Below the pieces are notes generated by a model. It was not told the origin of the DNA, ran no database searches, and was given only the letters and a program-made list of their open reading frames with translations. From the NCBI GenBank assembly GCA_040905885.1, contig JBBDQR010000152.1, positions 1 to 18,386 on the forward strand: a DNA stretch of 18,386 nucleotides, in the 5' to 3' direction. Position numbers and translations under genes: made by a program. Positions 7,247 to 14,000 of the stretch are shown here, one piece after another. Source of the DNA: JACVRU01 sp040905885. GTDB lineage: Bacteria > Actinomycetota > Thermoleophilia > Gaiellales > Gaiellaceae. The first letter of the stretch is position 1. Every line of letters starts with the position of its first letter.

Positions 7247-8206
7247 GTGATCGACCGCTCGACGATCTGGCCGTACCAGGAGGGCGAGCCCGGGCGTTTC
7301 TACTACCGCCGCTACTCCCACCCGACCGGCGAGGCGGCGGAGGAGGCCCTCGGCGAGCTGGACGGGGGCCGCGCGCTGCTCTTCCCCTCGGGCTCGGCGG
7401 CGATCACGGCGCTGGTGCTGGCGCTGCTCGAGCCGGGGAAGACAATCGCGCTCGCCGAGGGCGCCTACTACGGCACCGGGCTCCTCTTCCGCGCCCTCGA
7501 GCGCTGGGGCCTGCGGCACGTCGAGTTCGACCAGACGCAGGCGCCGCCCGACGGCGTCGACCTCGTCTGGCTGGAGGCGCCGTCGAACCCGCTGCTGACC
7601 ATGCCCGACTTCCAAGCTACGGCAGCCCATCCTGCGCCCGTCGTCTGCGACTCGACGGCCGCCACGCCCGTCCTCCTCCGCCCGCTCGAGCGCGGCTGCG
7701 ACTTCGCGCTCCACAGCGCGACGAAGTACCTCGGCGGCCACCACGACGTGCTGCTCGGAGCCGTCGTCTGCTCCCGCGACGAGGACTACGAGCGCCTCCG
7801 GGAGTTCCGCGGCCGCAGCGGCATCGTCGCCTCGCCCGACGAGGCCTGGCTGCTCCTCCGCAGCCTGAAGACGCTGGAGGTGCGCGTCCGCCGGCAGGCC
7901 GAGACGGCAGCCGAGCTCGCCAGGCGGCTGAGCGAACACGAGCACGTGGAGACCGTGCGCTACCCGGGCCTCGGCGCGATGCTCTCCTTCGACGTCCGCG
8001 GCGGCGCCGAGGCGGCGCGCAGCGTCGAGACGTCGCTCGAGCTGATCGCCAACGCCACGAGCCTGGGCAGCGTCTCATCCGTGCTCGAGGCCCGCAGCCG
8101 CTGGGAGCCCGAGCGCGTCCCGCCCGGCCTGCTGCGGCTCAGCGTCGGCCTGGAGGACGCGGACGCGCTCTGGGACGACCTCCGCGCGGTGCTCGACCGG
8201 CTCTGA
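7247..8206 (+). CDS. compact Cys/Met-metabolism PLP-dependent lyase (cystathionine gamma-synthase/lyase family)
   Basis: A 319-aa fold-type I PLP enzyme of the cystathionine gamma-synthase / gamma-lyase / methionine gamma-lyase group. Seen are YYRRYSHPTGEAAEEAL (equivalent of the YSRxxNPT substrate loop), FPSGSAA, the cofactor-binding region around CDSTAATP, the Schiff-base lysine in HSATKYLGGH (Lys160) and the C-terminal RLSVGLEDADAL. It is 60-80 residues shorter than typical members: the N-terminus is trimmed, and the stretch between RYPGL and AMLSFDV, normally a HP..ElAxRQM..FG loop, is missing. The usual HPAxMTH segment is replaced by an arginine/glutamate-rich one. The exact reaction cannot be read from the sequence. 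GTG 7247 fits the -10 spacing; an ATG at 7217 overlapping the pccB start is the alternative. Confidence 0.85.
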   Translation: MIDRSTIWPYQEGEPGRFYYRRYSHPTGEAAEEALGELDGGRALLFPSGSAAITALVLALLEPGKTIALAEGAYYGTGLLFRALERWGLRHVEFDQTQAPPDGVDLVWLEAPSNPLLTMPDFQATAAHPAPVVCDSTAATPVLLRPLERGCDFALHSATKYLGGHHDVLLGAVVCSRDEDYERLREFRGRSGIVASPDEAWLLLRSLKTLEVRVRRQAETAAELARRLSEHEHVETVRYPGLGAMLSFDVRGGAEAARSVETSLELIANATSLGSVSSVLEARSRWEPERVPPGLLRLSVGLEDADALWDDLRAVLDRL

Positions 8207-8220
8207 CCGGGTTAGACCGG
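8195..8220. repeat. three GACCGG direct repeats at exact 10 bp period
   Basis: GACCGG occurs at 8195-8200, 8205-8210 and 8215-8220, one per helical turn, straddling the stop codon of the PLP gene and ending 59 bp before the kinase start. Tandem half-sites on one face of the helix are typical of activator binding, but the first copy is also coding, so chance in GC-rich DNA is possible. Confidence 0.35.
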
Positions 8221-8279
8221 CGCTGCTCTGGGTAACACCCTTCGGCGTTCTGATCCCCCATGTCCAGGAAGGAGCGCCC

Positions 8280-9655
8280 GTGGCGGTCGAGGAGCACAGC
8301 CGGGCCGGCTCGTCGTCGAACGACAAGGCGCCCGAGCAGATCGACGCACGCGACCTGGCGCCCCTGCTCGAGGCCCTCCACGCCGCCGCGAACGGCGAGG
8401 TCGGCATCCGGGTCTCGACGCGCAAGTCCGGGATGATCGGCGAGCTCGCGCGCGCCATCAACGAGCTCGCGGAGCGCCGCGAGACGACGACGCGCGAGAT
8501 CATGCGCGTCGGCCGGCTCGTGGGCCGCGAGGGCCGCCTGGCGGAGCGCGCCGAGCTCGACGGCGCCGCCGGCACGTGGGCCGACAGCCTCGCGAGCCTG
8601 AACGCGATGATCGACAACCTCGTCCGGCCGACGACCGAGGTGGCCCGCGTGATCGACGGGATCGCGAAGGGCGACCTCTCCCAGAAGATCGCGTTCACGA
8701 TCGACGGGCAGGCGGTGCGGGGCGAGTTCCGGCGGATCGCGACGATCGTGAACGGGATGGTCGACCAGCTGGCCACCTTCGCCGAGGAGGTCACCCGCGT
8801 CGCGCGCGAGGTCGGCACCGAGGGGAAGCTCGGCGGCCAGGCCGAGGTGCGCGGCGTCTCCGGCGTCTGGAAGGACCTGACGGACAACGTCAACTTCATG
8901 GCGACGAGCCTGACCGAGCAGGTGCGCAACATCGCCACGGTCACCACGGCCGTCGCCACGGTCTCCCACGAGCTGCGGACGCCGCTCGCCGCCATCCACG
9001 GCTCCGCGCTCACCCTGCTCCGCCGCGACATCACGCTGCCGGAGGAGCTGCGCGAGCGGCTGTTGGAGGTGATCGGCGAGGAGTCCGACCGGCTGGCGCA
9101 GATCGTCAACGACCTCCTGATCGCCAGCTACCTCGACTCCGGCCAGCTGCCGGTCTCGATCGAGAGCTGCGACCCCCGCATGCTGGCGGAGAGCGTCGTC
9201 GAGGCGGCGGGCGTCCGCGTGCCGGAGACGATCCCGGTCTCGCTGGAGGCGCCGGACGAGCTGGCGCCGCCGACCGCGCGCAGCTGCGCCAGGTGCTGGC
9301 GAACGTCGTCGACAACGCGATCAAGTACTCGCCCGACGGGGGGCCGGTGGAGGTCCGGCTCGAGGAGCGCGACGGCTGCGTGCGCTTCGAAGTGGTCGAC
9401 GAGGGGCTCGGCATCCCGGCCGGCGAGCACCGCCGCGTGTTCGAGAAGTTCTACCGGCTCGACCCGGACATGACCCGCGGCATCGGCGGGACGGGCCTCG
9501 GGCTCTACATCTCCCGGGAGCTCGTGCGGCGGATGCAGGGGCGGATCTGGGTCGAGTCGCGGCTCGGCAAGGGCTCGCGTTTCTTCGTCGAGATCCCGTT
9601 GGCGCCCGCGGCCCGCGGCGCGCACCCGCAGAGCCGCGAGAAAACGCCTGCTTAG
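8280..9655 (+). pseudogene. soluble tandem-HAMP sensor histidine kinase, interrupted by a frameshift
   Basis: Read across one frameshift this is a kinase of about 458 aa. The GTG at 8280 is preceded by AAGGAG. The N-terminal part has no transmembrane segment and consists of stacked HAMP-like units of the poly-HAMP (Nik1-like) kind, including GDLSQKIAFTIDG, MVDQLATFAEEVTRVAREVGTEGKLGG and VWKDLTDNVNFMA. The phospho-acceptor is in SHELRTPL (His230). The first frame then loses homology within 9261-9275. The minus-one frame resumes with LRQVLANVVDNAIKYSPDGG (N box), DEGLGIP (G1), FEKFYRLD (F) and GGTGLGLYI (G2), ending at 9655. A single missing base in a GCC-rich tract explains this. Translated as it stands, the product ends at 9473 without an ATP-binding domain. 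It may be a true mutation, a sequencing error or programmed slippage. No response-regulator gene is adjacent. Confidence 0.85.
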
Positions 9656-9681
9656 GAAGCGGTGCTACGGTGGGTCCTGCG

Positions 9682-9936
9682 ATGCGCGGCGAGATGCTCT
9701 GGTTCAACGAGGAGAAGGGCCACGGGTTCATCCGGACCGAGGACGGCGAGCGCCTCTACGTCCACCGGACCGGCTTCGTCGGCAGCCGGGCTCCGGTCGG
9801 CAGGTGCGCCGGGCTGGCCGTGATATTCGAGCGCGAGGAGGACCGCGAGGGCAGCCGCGCGGTCGACGCGTCGCTCGTGGAGCTCGTCGAGCCCCGGCGC
9901 GCACGCCTCCGCCGCGGCCACGGTAGCCGGGGCTAG
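9682..9936 (+). CDS. cold-shock-domain nucleic-acid-binding protein
   Basis: An 84-aa protein. The first 60 or so residues form an OB-fold cold-shock domain with RNP1-like KGHGFI (canonical KGFGFI) and RNP2-like LYVHRTGF preceded by a conserved tryptophan (MLWFNEEKGHGFI). Such proteins bind single-stranded RNA or DNA and act as RNA chaperones. The C-terminal 20 residues are arginine-rich, which would add affinity for nucleic acid. ATG 9682 is preferred over GTG 9670 because it leads directly into the domain. TACGGT (9666-9671) lies 10 bases upstream and could give a very short leader. It follows the broken kinase by 26 bp and may be cotranscribed with it. Confidence 0.85.
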   Translation: MRGEMLWFNEEKGHGFIRTEDGERLYVHRTGFVGSRAPVGRCAGLAVIFEREEDREGSRAVDASLVELVEPRRARLRRGHGSRG

Positions 9937-9964
9937 GCGCGCGCAGGCGGCCGCGACCGCCAAG

Positions 9965-10036
9965 AGCCGGAGGAGGGATTCGAACCCACGGCCCACTCAT
10001 TACAAATGAGTTGCTCTACCACTGAGCTACTCCGGC
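9965..10036 (-). tRNA. tRNA-Thr (anticodon UGU)
   Basis: On the minus strand the cloverleaf is complete: acceptor arms GCCGGAG (10036-10030) and CTCCGGC (9972-9966), a D-arm with AGCTCAGTGGTAGAGC, an anticodon stem ACTCA/TGAGT with loop TTTGTAA (anticodon TGT), and a T-loop TTCGAAT with stem GTGGG/CCCTC, which contains one U-U mismatch. CCA is not encoded. TACCAT (10050-10045 on minus) is well placed as a -10 about 9 bases before the 5' end. A GC hairpin GGCGG/CCGCC (9946-9961) lies just beyond the 3' end, between it and the cold-shock gene. Confidence 0.97.
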
Positions 10037-10114
10037 GCCTGCACATGGTAGGCCGAAACACCTGTTGTCCGTTTTGGGACACGGCCCAGCCGATGCCTCC
10101 GGCACGATGAGCTC

Positions 10115-10549
10115 ATGGAGCACCCTAAGGACGTGGGCGACCGGTCGACGCTCGCCATCATGACCGCGCTGCGCGAGCTCGGCTACGCGATGTACGTGCC
10201 CTTCGGCGAGAACACGCGCGTCGACCTCGTCATCGAGAAAGACGCCCGTCTGCTTCGTGTCCAGTGCAAGACCGGCCGCCTGCGAAGCGGCACCGTTCGA
10301 TTCGACACATGCAGCAGCTACGCGCACCACCCCGCGCCGAAAATCACGCGACGGACCTACGCTGGCCAGATTGACCTCTTCGCCGTGTACTGCCCGCAGA
10401 ACGGCGGCGTCTATCTCGTGCCCCTCGAACATGTCCCGCAGGAGCGCCAGGCAATGCTGCGCGTAGAACCCACGCGCAATAACCAGCGTAAGCGCGTCCG
10501 CTTCGCCGCCGACTACGAGATCGGTCGCGTTCAGCTCGAGCGCCGGTAG
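10115..10549 (+). CDS. stand-alone PD-(D/E)XK nuclease of the group I intron-associated endonuclease family
   Basis: A 144-aa protein resembling the homing-endonuclease family typified by I-Ssp6803I. It has KDVGDRSTLAIMTALRELGY, VPFGENTRVDLVI and LLRVQCKTGRLRSG, giving D37-x12-Q50-C-K52; a glutamine in the D-QxK core is known in this family. The position usually held by the first acidic residue (GxRSE) reads GDRST, so catalytic competence is uncertain. Later segments (YAGQIDLFAVYCP, GVYLVPLEHVP) also match the family. No intron is visible: the adjacent tRNA-Thr is uninterrupted. The gene is less GC-rich by eye than its neighbours and has no clear Shine-Dalgarno sequence. Together with the truncated gene on its 3' side, this suggests an acquired patch between tRNA-Thr and sigH. 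It overlaps that remnant tail-to-tail by 19 bp. Confidence 0.8.
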   Translation: MEHPKDVGDRSTLAIMTALRELGYAMYVPFGENTRVDLVIEKDARLLRVQCKTGRLRSGTVRFDTCSSYAHHPAPKITRRTYAGQIDLFAVYCPQNGGVYLVPLEHVPQERQAMLRVEPTRNNQRKRVRFAADYEIGRVQLERR

Positions 10550-10793
10550 ATCGTGATCCCCTCGCGCTCGACGTTGGCGAGGAAGGCCGCCCCCTTCGGC
10601 TCCGCCAGCCCCGCGCGCGTGCGGAACTGCGGCCCAAGCTGGCGCCCGCACTCGAGGAAGAGCGGCAGCGTCGCGCTGACGAGCTCCTCGATCCTCTCCT
10701 CCGAGAGCGGCGCGTCGCAGACGACGAGCAGGTCGAGGTCGCGCCCGAGACACGACTGCTCGGAGTCGGTGGAAAGCCGGAGCTCCGGAAACC
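10531..10793 (-). pseudogene. 5'-truncated nucleotidyltransferase (MNT-like) remnant
   Basis: The minus-strand frame ending with TGA at 10531 encodes a coherent C-terminal portion: GRDLDLLVVCDAPLSEERIEELV, LPLFLECGRQLGPQFRTR and FLANVEREGITIYRR. This looks like the second half of a minimal nucleotidyltransferase domain, with the DxD metal site (DLDLLVV) and the final xxFLxNVxREGxxIY strand. The preceding GS-x-AR motif and any ATG/GTG/TTG start are absent, and the frame runs straight into the 3' end of sigH in another frame. I read it as a remnant cut off at the sigH stop codon. The family assignment is moderate. Confidence 0.5.
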
Positions 10794-11459
10794 CTAGAGC
10801 AGGACCTGGCGGGACTGCTGGTGCTGGAGGATCTTCCGCTTGACCCGCTGGAGCGCGTTGTCGATCGTCTTCGTGTCGCAGCCGAGGTCCTCGGCCATCT
10901 CCTCGTAGGAGCGGCCCTCGAGGTAGAGGCGGAGCGCGTCGGCCTCGAGCGGCGAGAGGCCCGTGCCGAGCGTGAAGACGAGGCTCTGGAGCTCCTCCGT
11001 CGAGATCACGCAGACCGCCGGGTCGTTGACGCCGGGGCCGGCCAGCGCGTCGCCGAGCGTGCAGTCGCCGTCGTTCTCCTGGCCGGCGGGCGTGTGGCTG
11101 AACGACACGTAGGTGTTCAGCGGGGAGTGCTTGAAGCGCGTCGCCGTCTTGATCGCCGTGATGATCTGGCGCGTCACGCACAGCTCCGCGAACGAGCGGA
11201 ACGACGTCTCCTTGTCGTGCCGGAAGTCGCGCACCGCCTTGTAGAGCCCGATCAGCCCCTCCTGGATCAAGTCCTCCGACTCGCCCCCGGCGAGGAAGTA
11301 CGAGCTCGCCTTCATGCGGACGAAGCCGGTGTAGCGGCGGATGAGGGCGTCGAGGGCGGTCGAGTCGCCGTTGCGGGCCTTCAGGACGAGCTGGAGATCC
11401 TCAAGCTCTCGTTGAGCCTTCTGCTGGCTGGTCGCTGCGGTGGCCGGCCGAGCTGCCAT
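10794..11459 (-). CDS. sigH: RNA polymerase sigma factor of the SigH family
   Basis: A 221-aa sigma-70-family factor. Region 2 includes ALIRRYTGFVRMKASSYF and LAGGESEDLIQEGLIGLYKA; the SSYFLAGGESEDLIQEG stretch is characteristic of Firmicutes SigH rather than of typical ECF factors. Region 4 is GLSPLEADALRLYLEGRSYEEMAEDLG followed by the recognition helix CDTKTIDNALQRVKRK. In Bacillus the homologue directs transition-phase and early sporulation genes; here the target genes are unknown. The ATG at 11459 has GGGAG 6 bases upstream. It is the last gene of a minus-strand block gltX-cysS-rlmB-yacP-sigH, the Firmicutes order without cysE and mrnC. A 129 bp gap before it holds a sigma-70-type promoter and an SOS-type palindrome, so it can be expressed apart from the operon. 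Confidence 0.93.
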   Translation of the reverse strand: MAARPATAATSQQKAQRELEDLQLVLKARNGDSTALDALIRRYTGFVRMKASSYFLAGGESEDLIQEGLIGLYKAVRDFRHDKETSFRSFAELCVTRQIITAIKTATRFKHSPLNTYVSFSHTPAGQENDGDCTLGDALAGPGVNDPAVCVISTEELQSLVFTLGTGLSPLEADALRLYLEGRSYEEMAEDLGCDTKTIDNALQRVKRKILQHQQSRQVLL

Positions 11460-11512
11460 GTCGGTCTCCCGGATCGCGGGTGGGCCAAAGGCTCACCCTG
11501 AGGTTGAGGGAG

Positions 11513-11541
11513 AAGATAGCAGTCGCTTGCACAAGTTACAA
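11513..11541 (-). promoter_or_regulatory. sigma-70-type promoter of sigH
   Basis: On minus, TTGTAA (11541-11536) and TATCTT (11518-11513) are separated by exactly 17 bp. The predicted start is near 11506, leaving a leader of about 47 bases with a GGGAG ribosome site before the ATG at 11459. Both hexamers are close to consensus and the segment is AT-rich relative to its surroundings. Confidence 0.6.
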
Positions 11542-11568
11542 GGTCATTGCGATGGACCCAACATGATA

Positions 11569-11582
11569 CGAACATGCGTTCG
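11569..11582. promoter_or_regulatory. perfect LexA/SOS-type box between yacP and sigH
   Basis: CGAACATGCGTTCG is a perfect CGAAC-N4-GTTCG palindrome, the Gram-positive LexA (DinR) operator pattern. It begins 6 bases beyond the yacP stop codon. On minus it is followed immediately by TATCAT (11568-11563), which could be a second -10 with the box in its spacer, and the main sigH -35 is 28 bp further down. A match this exact is unlikely but not impossible by chance in a window of this size. Confidence 0.5.
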
Positions 11583-11588
11583 CTCTTG

Positions 11589-12023
11589 CTAGTCCAGCCC
11601 CCGCCGCAGGCGCTCGAGCCGCTCCCGCGTCTCGTCGTCGACGCGATCACCGAGCGCCGAGCGCGGCGGCTCCTGGTGGCGCACGGGCCCCAGCTCCTCG
11701 ACCAGCAGCCGCGAGCTGAGCGTCGAGACCTCCTGGCCGGCGGTGCCGCGAACCGCGAGATCGGACGAGACTAGGCAGACGCGTTCGGTGCCGCGGTGCT
11801 CGGCGGCCAGCCGCTCGAGCAGGCTGTCCGCGTTCCGCGAGTAGCGCACCTCGAGCGGGCCGTAGCGCGCGTCCTCGCCGCTGCCGTCGAAGACGAGGAT
11901 CCCGCGCGCGCCCCGCAGCGCGACGAAGCTGGCGAGCGTGTCCCGCAGCTCGCGCGCGTCGGCGAAGTCGCCCGCGTGGAGAACGTTGAAGCCGTCGAAC
12001 AGGTAGAGGGTCGGCTCAGCCAC
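11589..12023 (-). CDS. yacP: YacP/Rae1-type NYN-domain ribonuclease
   Basis: A 144-aa protein of the YacP group of PIN-like NYN domains. The acidic metal-binding residues are visible in LYLFDGFNVLH, ILVFDGSGED, NADSLLERL and CLVSSDLAVRG. The Bacillus homologue, Rae1, is a ribosome-associated endonuclease that cuts certain mRNAs in the A site. The start is GTG 12023, overlapping the rlmB stop by 8 bases (GTGGCTGA), which indicates translational coupling. Its place between rlmB and sigH is the same as in Firmicutes. The family assignment is firm; the Rae1-like activity is by homology only. Confidence 0.9.
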   Translation of the reverse strand: MAEPTLYLFDGFNVLHAGDFADARELRDTLASFVALRGARGILVFDGSGEDARYGPLEVRYSRNADSLLERLAAEHRGTERVCLVSSDLAVRGTAGQEVSTLSSRLLVEELGPVRHQEPPRSALGDRVDDETRERLERLRRGLD

Positions 12024-12729
12024 GGCGCTGGCGGGCGGCCTCGTACAGCAGGACGGCGGCGGCGACGCTGACGTTGAGCGACTCGACGCGGCCGGCGAGC
12101 GGGATCGAGACCGCCGCGTCGCACGTCTTCCGCACGAGCGGCCGGAGCCCCCTCCCCTCCGCGCCGAGCACGAGCGCCGAGCCGCCCGCGAGGTCGGCCT
12201 CCCACATCGGCGTCGCGCCTTCCTCGGCCGCGGCCGCGAAGACCCAGAGATCGGGGCCCTTCACCTCGGCGAGGTAGCGGGCGAGGTTCGTCACGACGGC
12301 GACCTTCACGTGCTCGACGGCGCCCGCGGAGGCGCGGCAGACGGCCGCGGTCACGCGCGCCGAGCCGTGCGAGGGGAGGACGACCCCGCTCGCGCCGGCA
12401 CCGTCGACAGCCCGGCAGACCGCGCCGAGATTGTGCGGATCGGAGACCTGGTCGAGGCAGACGATCAGCGGCCGCTCGCCGGCGACGAGCGCAAAGGCGT
12501 CCGCGTAGCCGTAGGGCTCGCAGTACGCGAGGACGCCCTGATGGTCGCGCGTGCCGGCGGCGTCGGCGAGGTCGCGGTCGAGCTTCACCTGGACGCGGAC
12601 GGGCGACTCGGCCTTCAGCCACGGCTCCGCGGCGAGCGCGCGCTCGGTGACCCAGAGCTCCTGCACCCGGCGCGGGCCCCGCAGCAGCTCGCGGACAGGC
12701 CGGCGCCCGTAGACGTGGTCCCGCGTCAC
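12016..12729 (-). CDS. rlmB: 23S rRNA (guanosine-2'-O-)-methyltransferase, SpoU/TrmH family
   Basis: A 237-aa SPOUT methyltransferase. An N-terminal substrate-binding domain begins VYGRRPVRELL. The catalytic domain has the three SpoU motifs: LDQVSDPHNLGAVCRAV (motif 1), LVLGAEGRGLRPLV (motif 2) and IPLAGRVESLNVSVAAAVLLYE (motif 3, part of the trefoil knot that binds S-adenosylmethionine). RlmB in E. coli methylates G2251 of 23S rRNA; whether this paralogue has the same target is inferred from the gene order. The GTG start at 12729 overlaps the cysS stop as GTGA, and the 3' end overlaps yacP, so the genes form one translationally coupled operon. Confidence 0.93.
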   Translation of the reverse strand: MTRDHVYGRRPVRELLRGPRRVQELWVTERALAAEPWLKAESPVRVQVKLDRDLADAAGTRDHQGVLAYCEPYGYADAFALVAGERPLIVCLDQVSDPHNLGAVCRAVDGAGASGVVLPSHGSARVTAAVCRASAGAVEHVKVAVVTNLARYLAEVKGPDLWVFAAAAEEGATPMWEADLAGGSALVLGAEGRGLRPLVRKTCDAAVSIPLAGRVESLNVSVAAAVLLYEAARQRRG

Positions 12730-14000
12730 CGCTTCGGCACGAGCTGGAAGCCCTCCGCGACGTCCCGGGCCTCCCAGCCCGCGGCCTCGATCTCGCCCCG
12801 GAGCCGATCGGCCTCCTCGAAGTCGCGCTCGGCGCGCGCCCGCTCACGCCGCTCCGCCAGCTCGCGCACGTCCGGCGGCGCCTCCGCCTGCTCCGCGAGC
12901 GACGCGAGCCCGAAGACGTCCAGCGCGCGCCGCAGGAGCTCGTGGTCGCGCCACGAGTGCATGACCGCGAGCGCCTCGGCGGTGTTGAAGTCGTCGTCCA
13001 GCGCCGCCGCGAATGCGTCCCAGGCCCCCTCGGGAGCCGGCTCGGACGGGTTGCGAAAGACCTCGCGAAAGCCCTCGGCCCGCGCCTGGGCAGCGGTCAG
13101 CGTCTCCTCGGTGAAGTCGAGCGGCTTCCGCCAGTGCCCCGTCAGGAAGAAGACGAGCAGGGTCTCGCGGCCCCACCGGTCGAGCGCTTCGCGGAGCGTG
13201 ACGACGTTGCCGGTCGACTTGTGCATCTCCTCGCCGCCGAAGCGGAGCATCCCGTTGTGCACCCACAGCCGCGCGAACGGCCGGCCCGCCCCCTGCGACT
13301 GCGCGATCTCGTCCTCGTGGTGCGGGAAGACGAGGTCGAGCCCGCCGCCGTGGATCTCGAACTCGGGGCCCAGGTACTTCTCGGCCATCGCCGAGCACTC
13401 GATGTGCCACCCCGGCCTGCCGCGCCCCCACGGCGAGTCCCACGAAGTGTCCTCCCCCGGCTTGTTGGCCTTCCAGAGCGCGAAGTCGCGTGGATCCTCC
13501 TTGAGCGGGTTCGGCTCCTGCTCCTCGACCTCGTCGGGCTTCTGGCGGGAGAGGCGGCCGTAGTCCGGGAAGCGCGCGACGCGGAAGTAGACGTCGCCGT
13601 CGACGGCGTAGGCGAGGTCGCGCTCGAGCAGCTCCCCGATCAGCGCGACGATCTCGGGGATCGTCTCCGTCGCCTTCGGCTCGTGGTCGGGGCGCCCGAG
13701 GCCGAGATCGTCGGTGTCCTCGACGTACCAGCGGGTCGCATCCTCGGCGAGCTGGGCGCTCTTCCCGGGCGCGGCCTCGTAGATCTTGTCGTTGACGTCG
13801 GTGATGTTGACGACGAGCGTGGTCTCGTAGCCGCGCAGCTCGAGCCAGCGCTTCAACCAGAGCGGGAAGATCGAGACGGCGTAGCCGTTGCCGACGTGGA
13901 TGCGCTGGTAGACCGTCGGGCCGCAGTAGTAGATGCGGATCGGGCCGGGCGGCGGCGGCAGCTCCTCGAGCCGCCGGCTGAGGGTGCTATAGAGCCGCAC
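12726..14000 (-). CDS. cysS: cysteinyl-tRNA synthetase
   Basis: A 424-aa class I synthetase charging tRNA-Cys. It shows YYCGPTVYQRIHVGN (zinc ligand Cys26 and the HIGH motif as HVGN), NITDVNDKI, WHIECSAMAEKYLG (second zinc cysteine), the HGGGLDLVFPHHEDE block with the zinc histidine, and a C-terminal tail ARAERDFEEADRLRGEIEAAGW typical of CysRS. The KMSKS loop reads MHKSTGN, a divergent form of KMSKSLGN that keeps the second lysine and serine. The NITDVNDKI block and the C-terminal domain favour CysRS over the related mycothiol ligase MshC. It is slightly shorter than most CysRS (about 460 aa). GTG 14000 follows GGAGG by 4 bases, and the start overlaps the gltX stop by 14 bases. Confidence 0.95.
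   Translation of the reverse strand: MRLYSTLSRRLEELPPPPGPIRIYYCGPTVYQRIHVGNGYAVSIFPLWLKRWLELRGYETTLVVNITDVNDKIYEAAPGKSAQLAEDATRWYVEDTDDLGLGRPDHEPKATETIPEIVALIGELLERDLAYAVDGDVYFRVARFPDYGRLSRQKPDEVEEQEPNPLKEDPRDFALWKANKPGEDTSWDSPWGRGRPGWHIECSAMAEKYLGPEFEIHGGGLDLVFPHHEDEIAQSQGAGRPFARLWVHNGMLRFGGEEMHKSTGNVVTLREALDRWGRETLLVFFLTGHWRKPLDFTEETLTAAQARAEGFREVFRNPSEPAPEGAWDAFAAALDDDFNTAEALAVMHSWRDHELLRRALDVFGLASLAEQAEAPPDVRELAERRERARAERDFEEADRLRGEIEAAGWEARDVAEGFQLVPKR

Noticed and set aside
5468..7945. 825-codon minus-strand open frame across pccB and the PLP gene
   Set aside because: Its Arg/Gly-rich translation is an out-of-frame reading of pccB on the same strand; pccB itself has full family motifs.
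10066..10081. TGTCC-GTTTTG-GGACA hairpin between tRNA-Thr and the nuclease gene
   Set aside because: Only 5 bp with no T-run on either strand, and no clear role; too weak to call.
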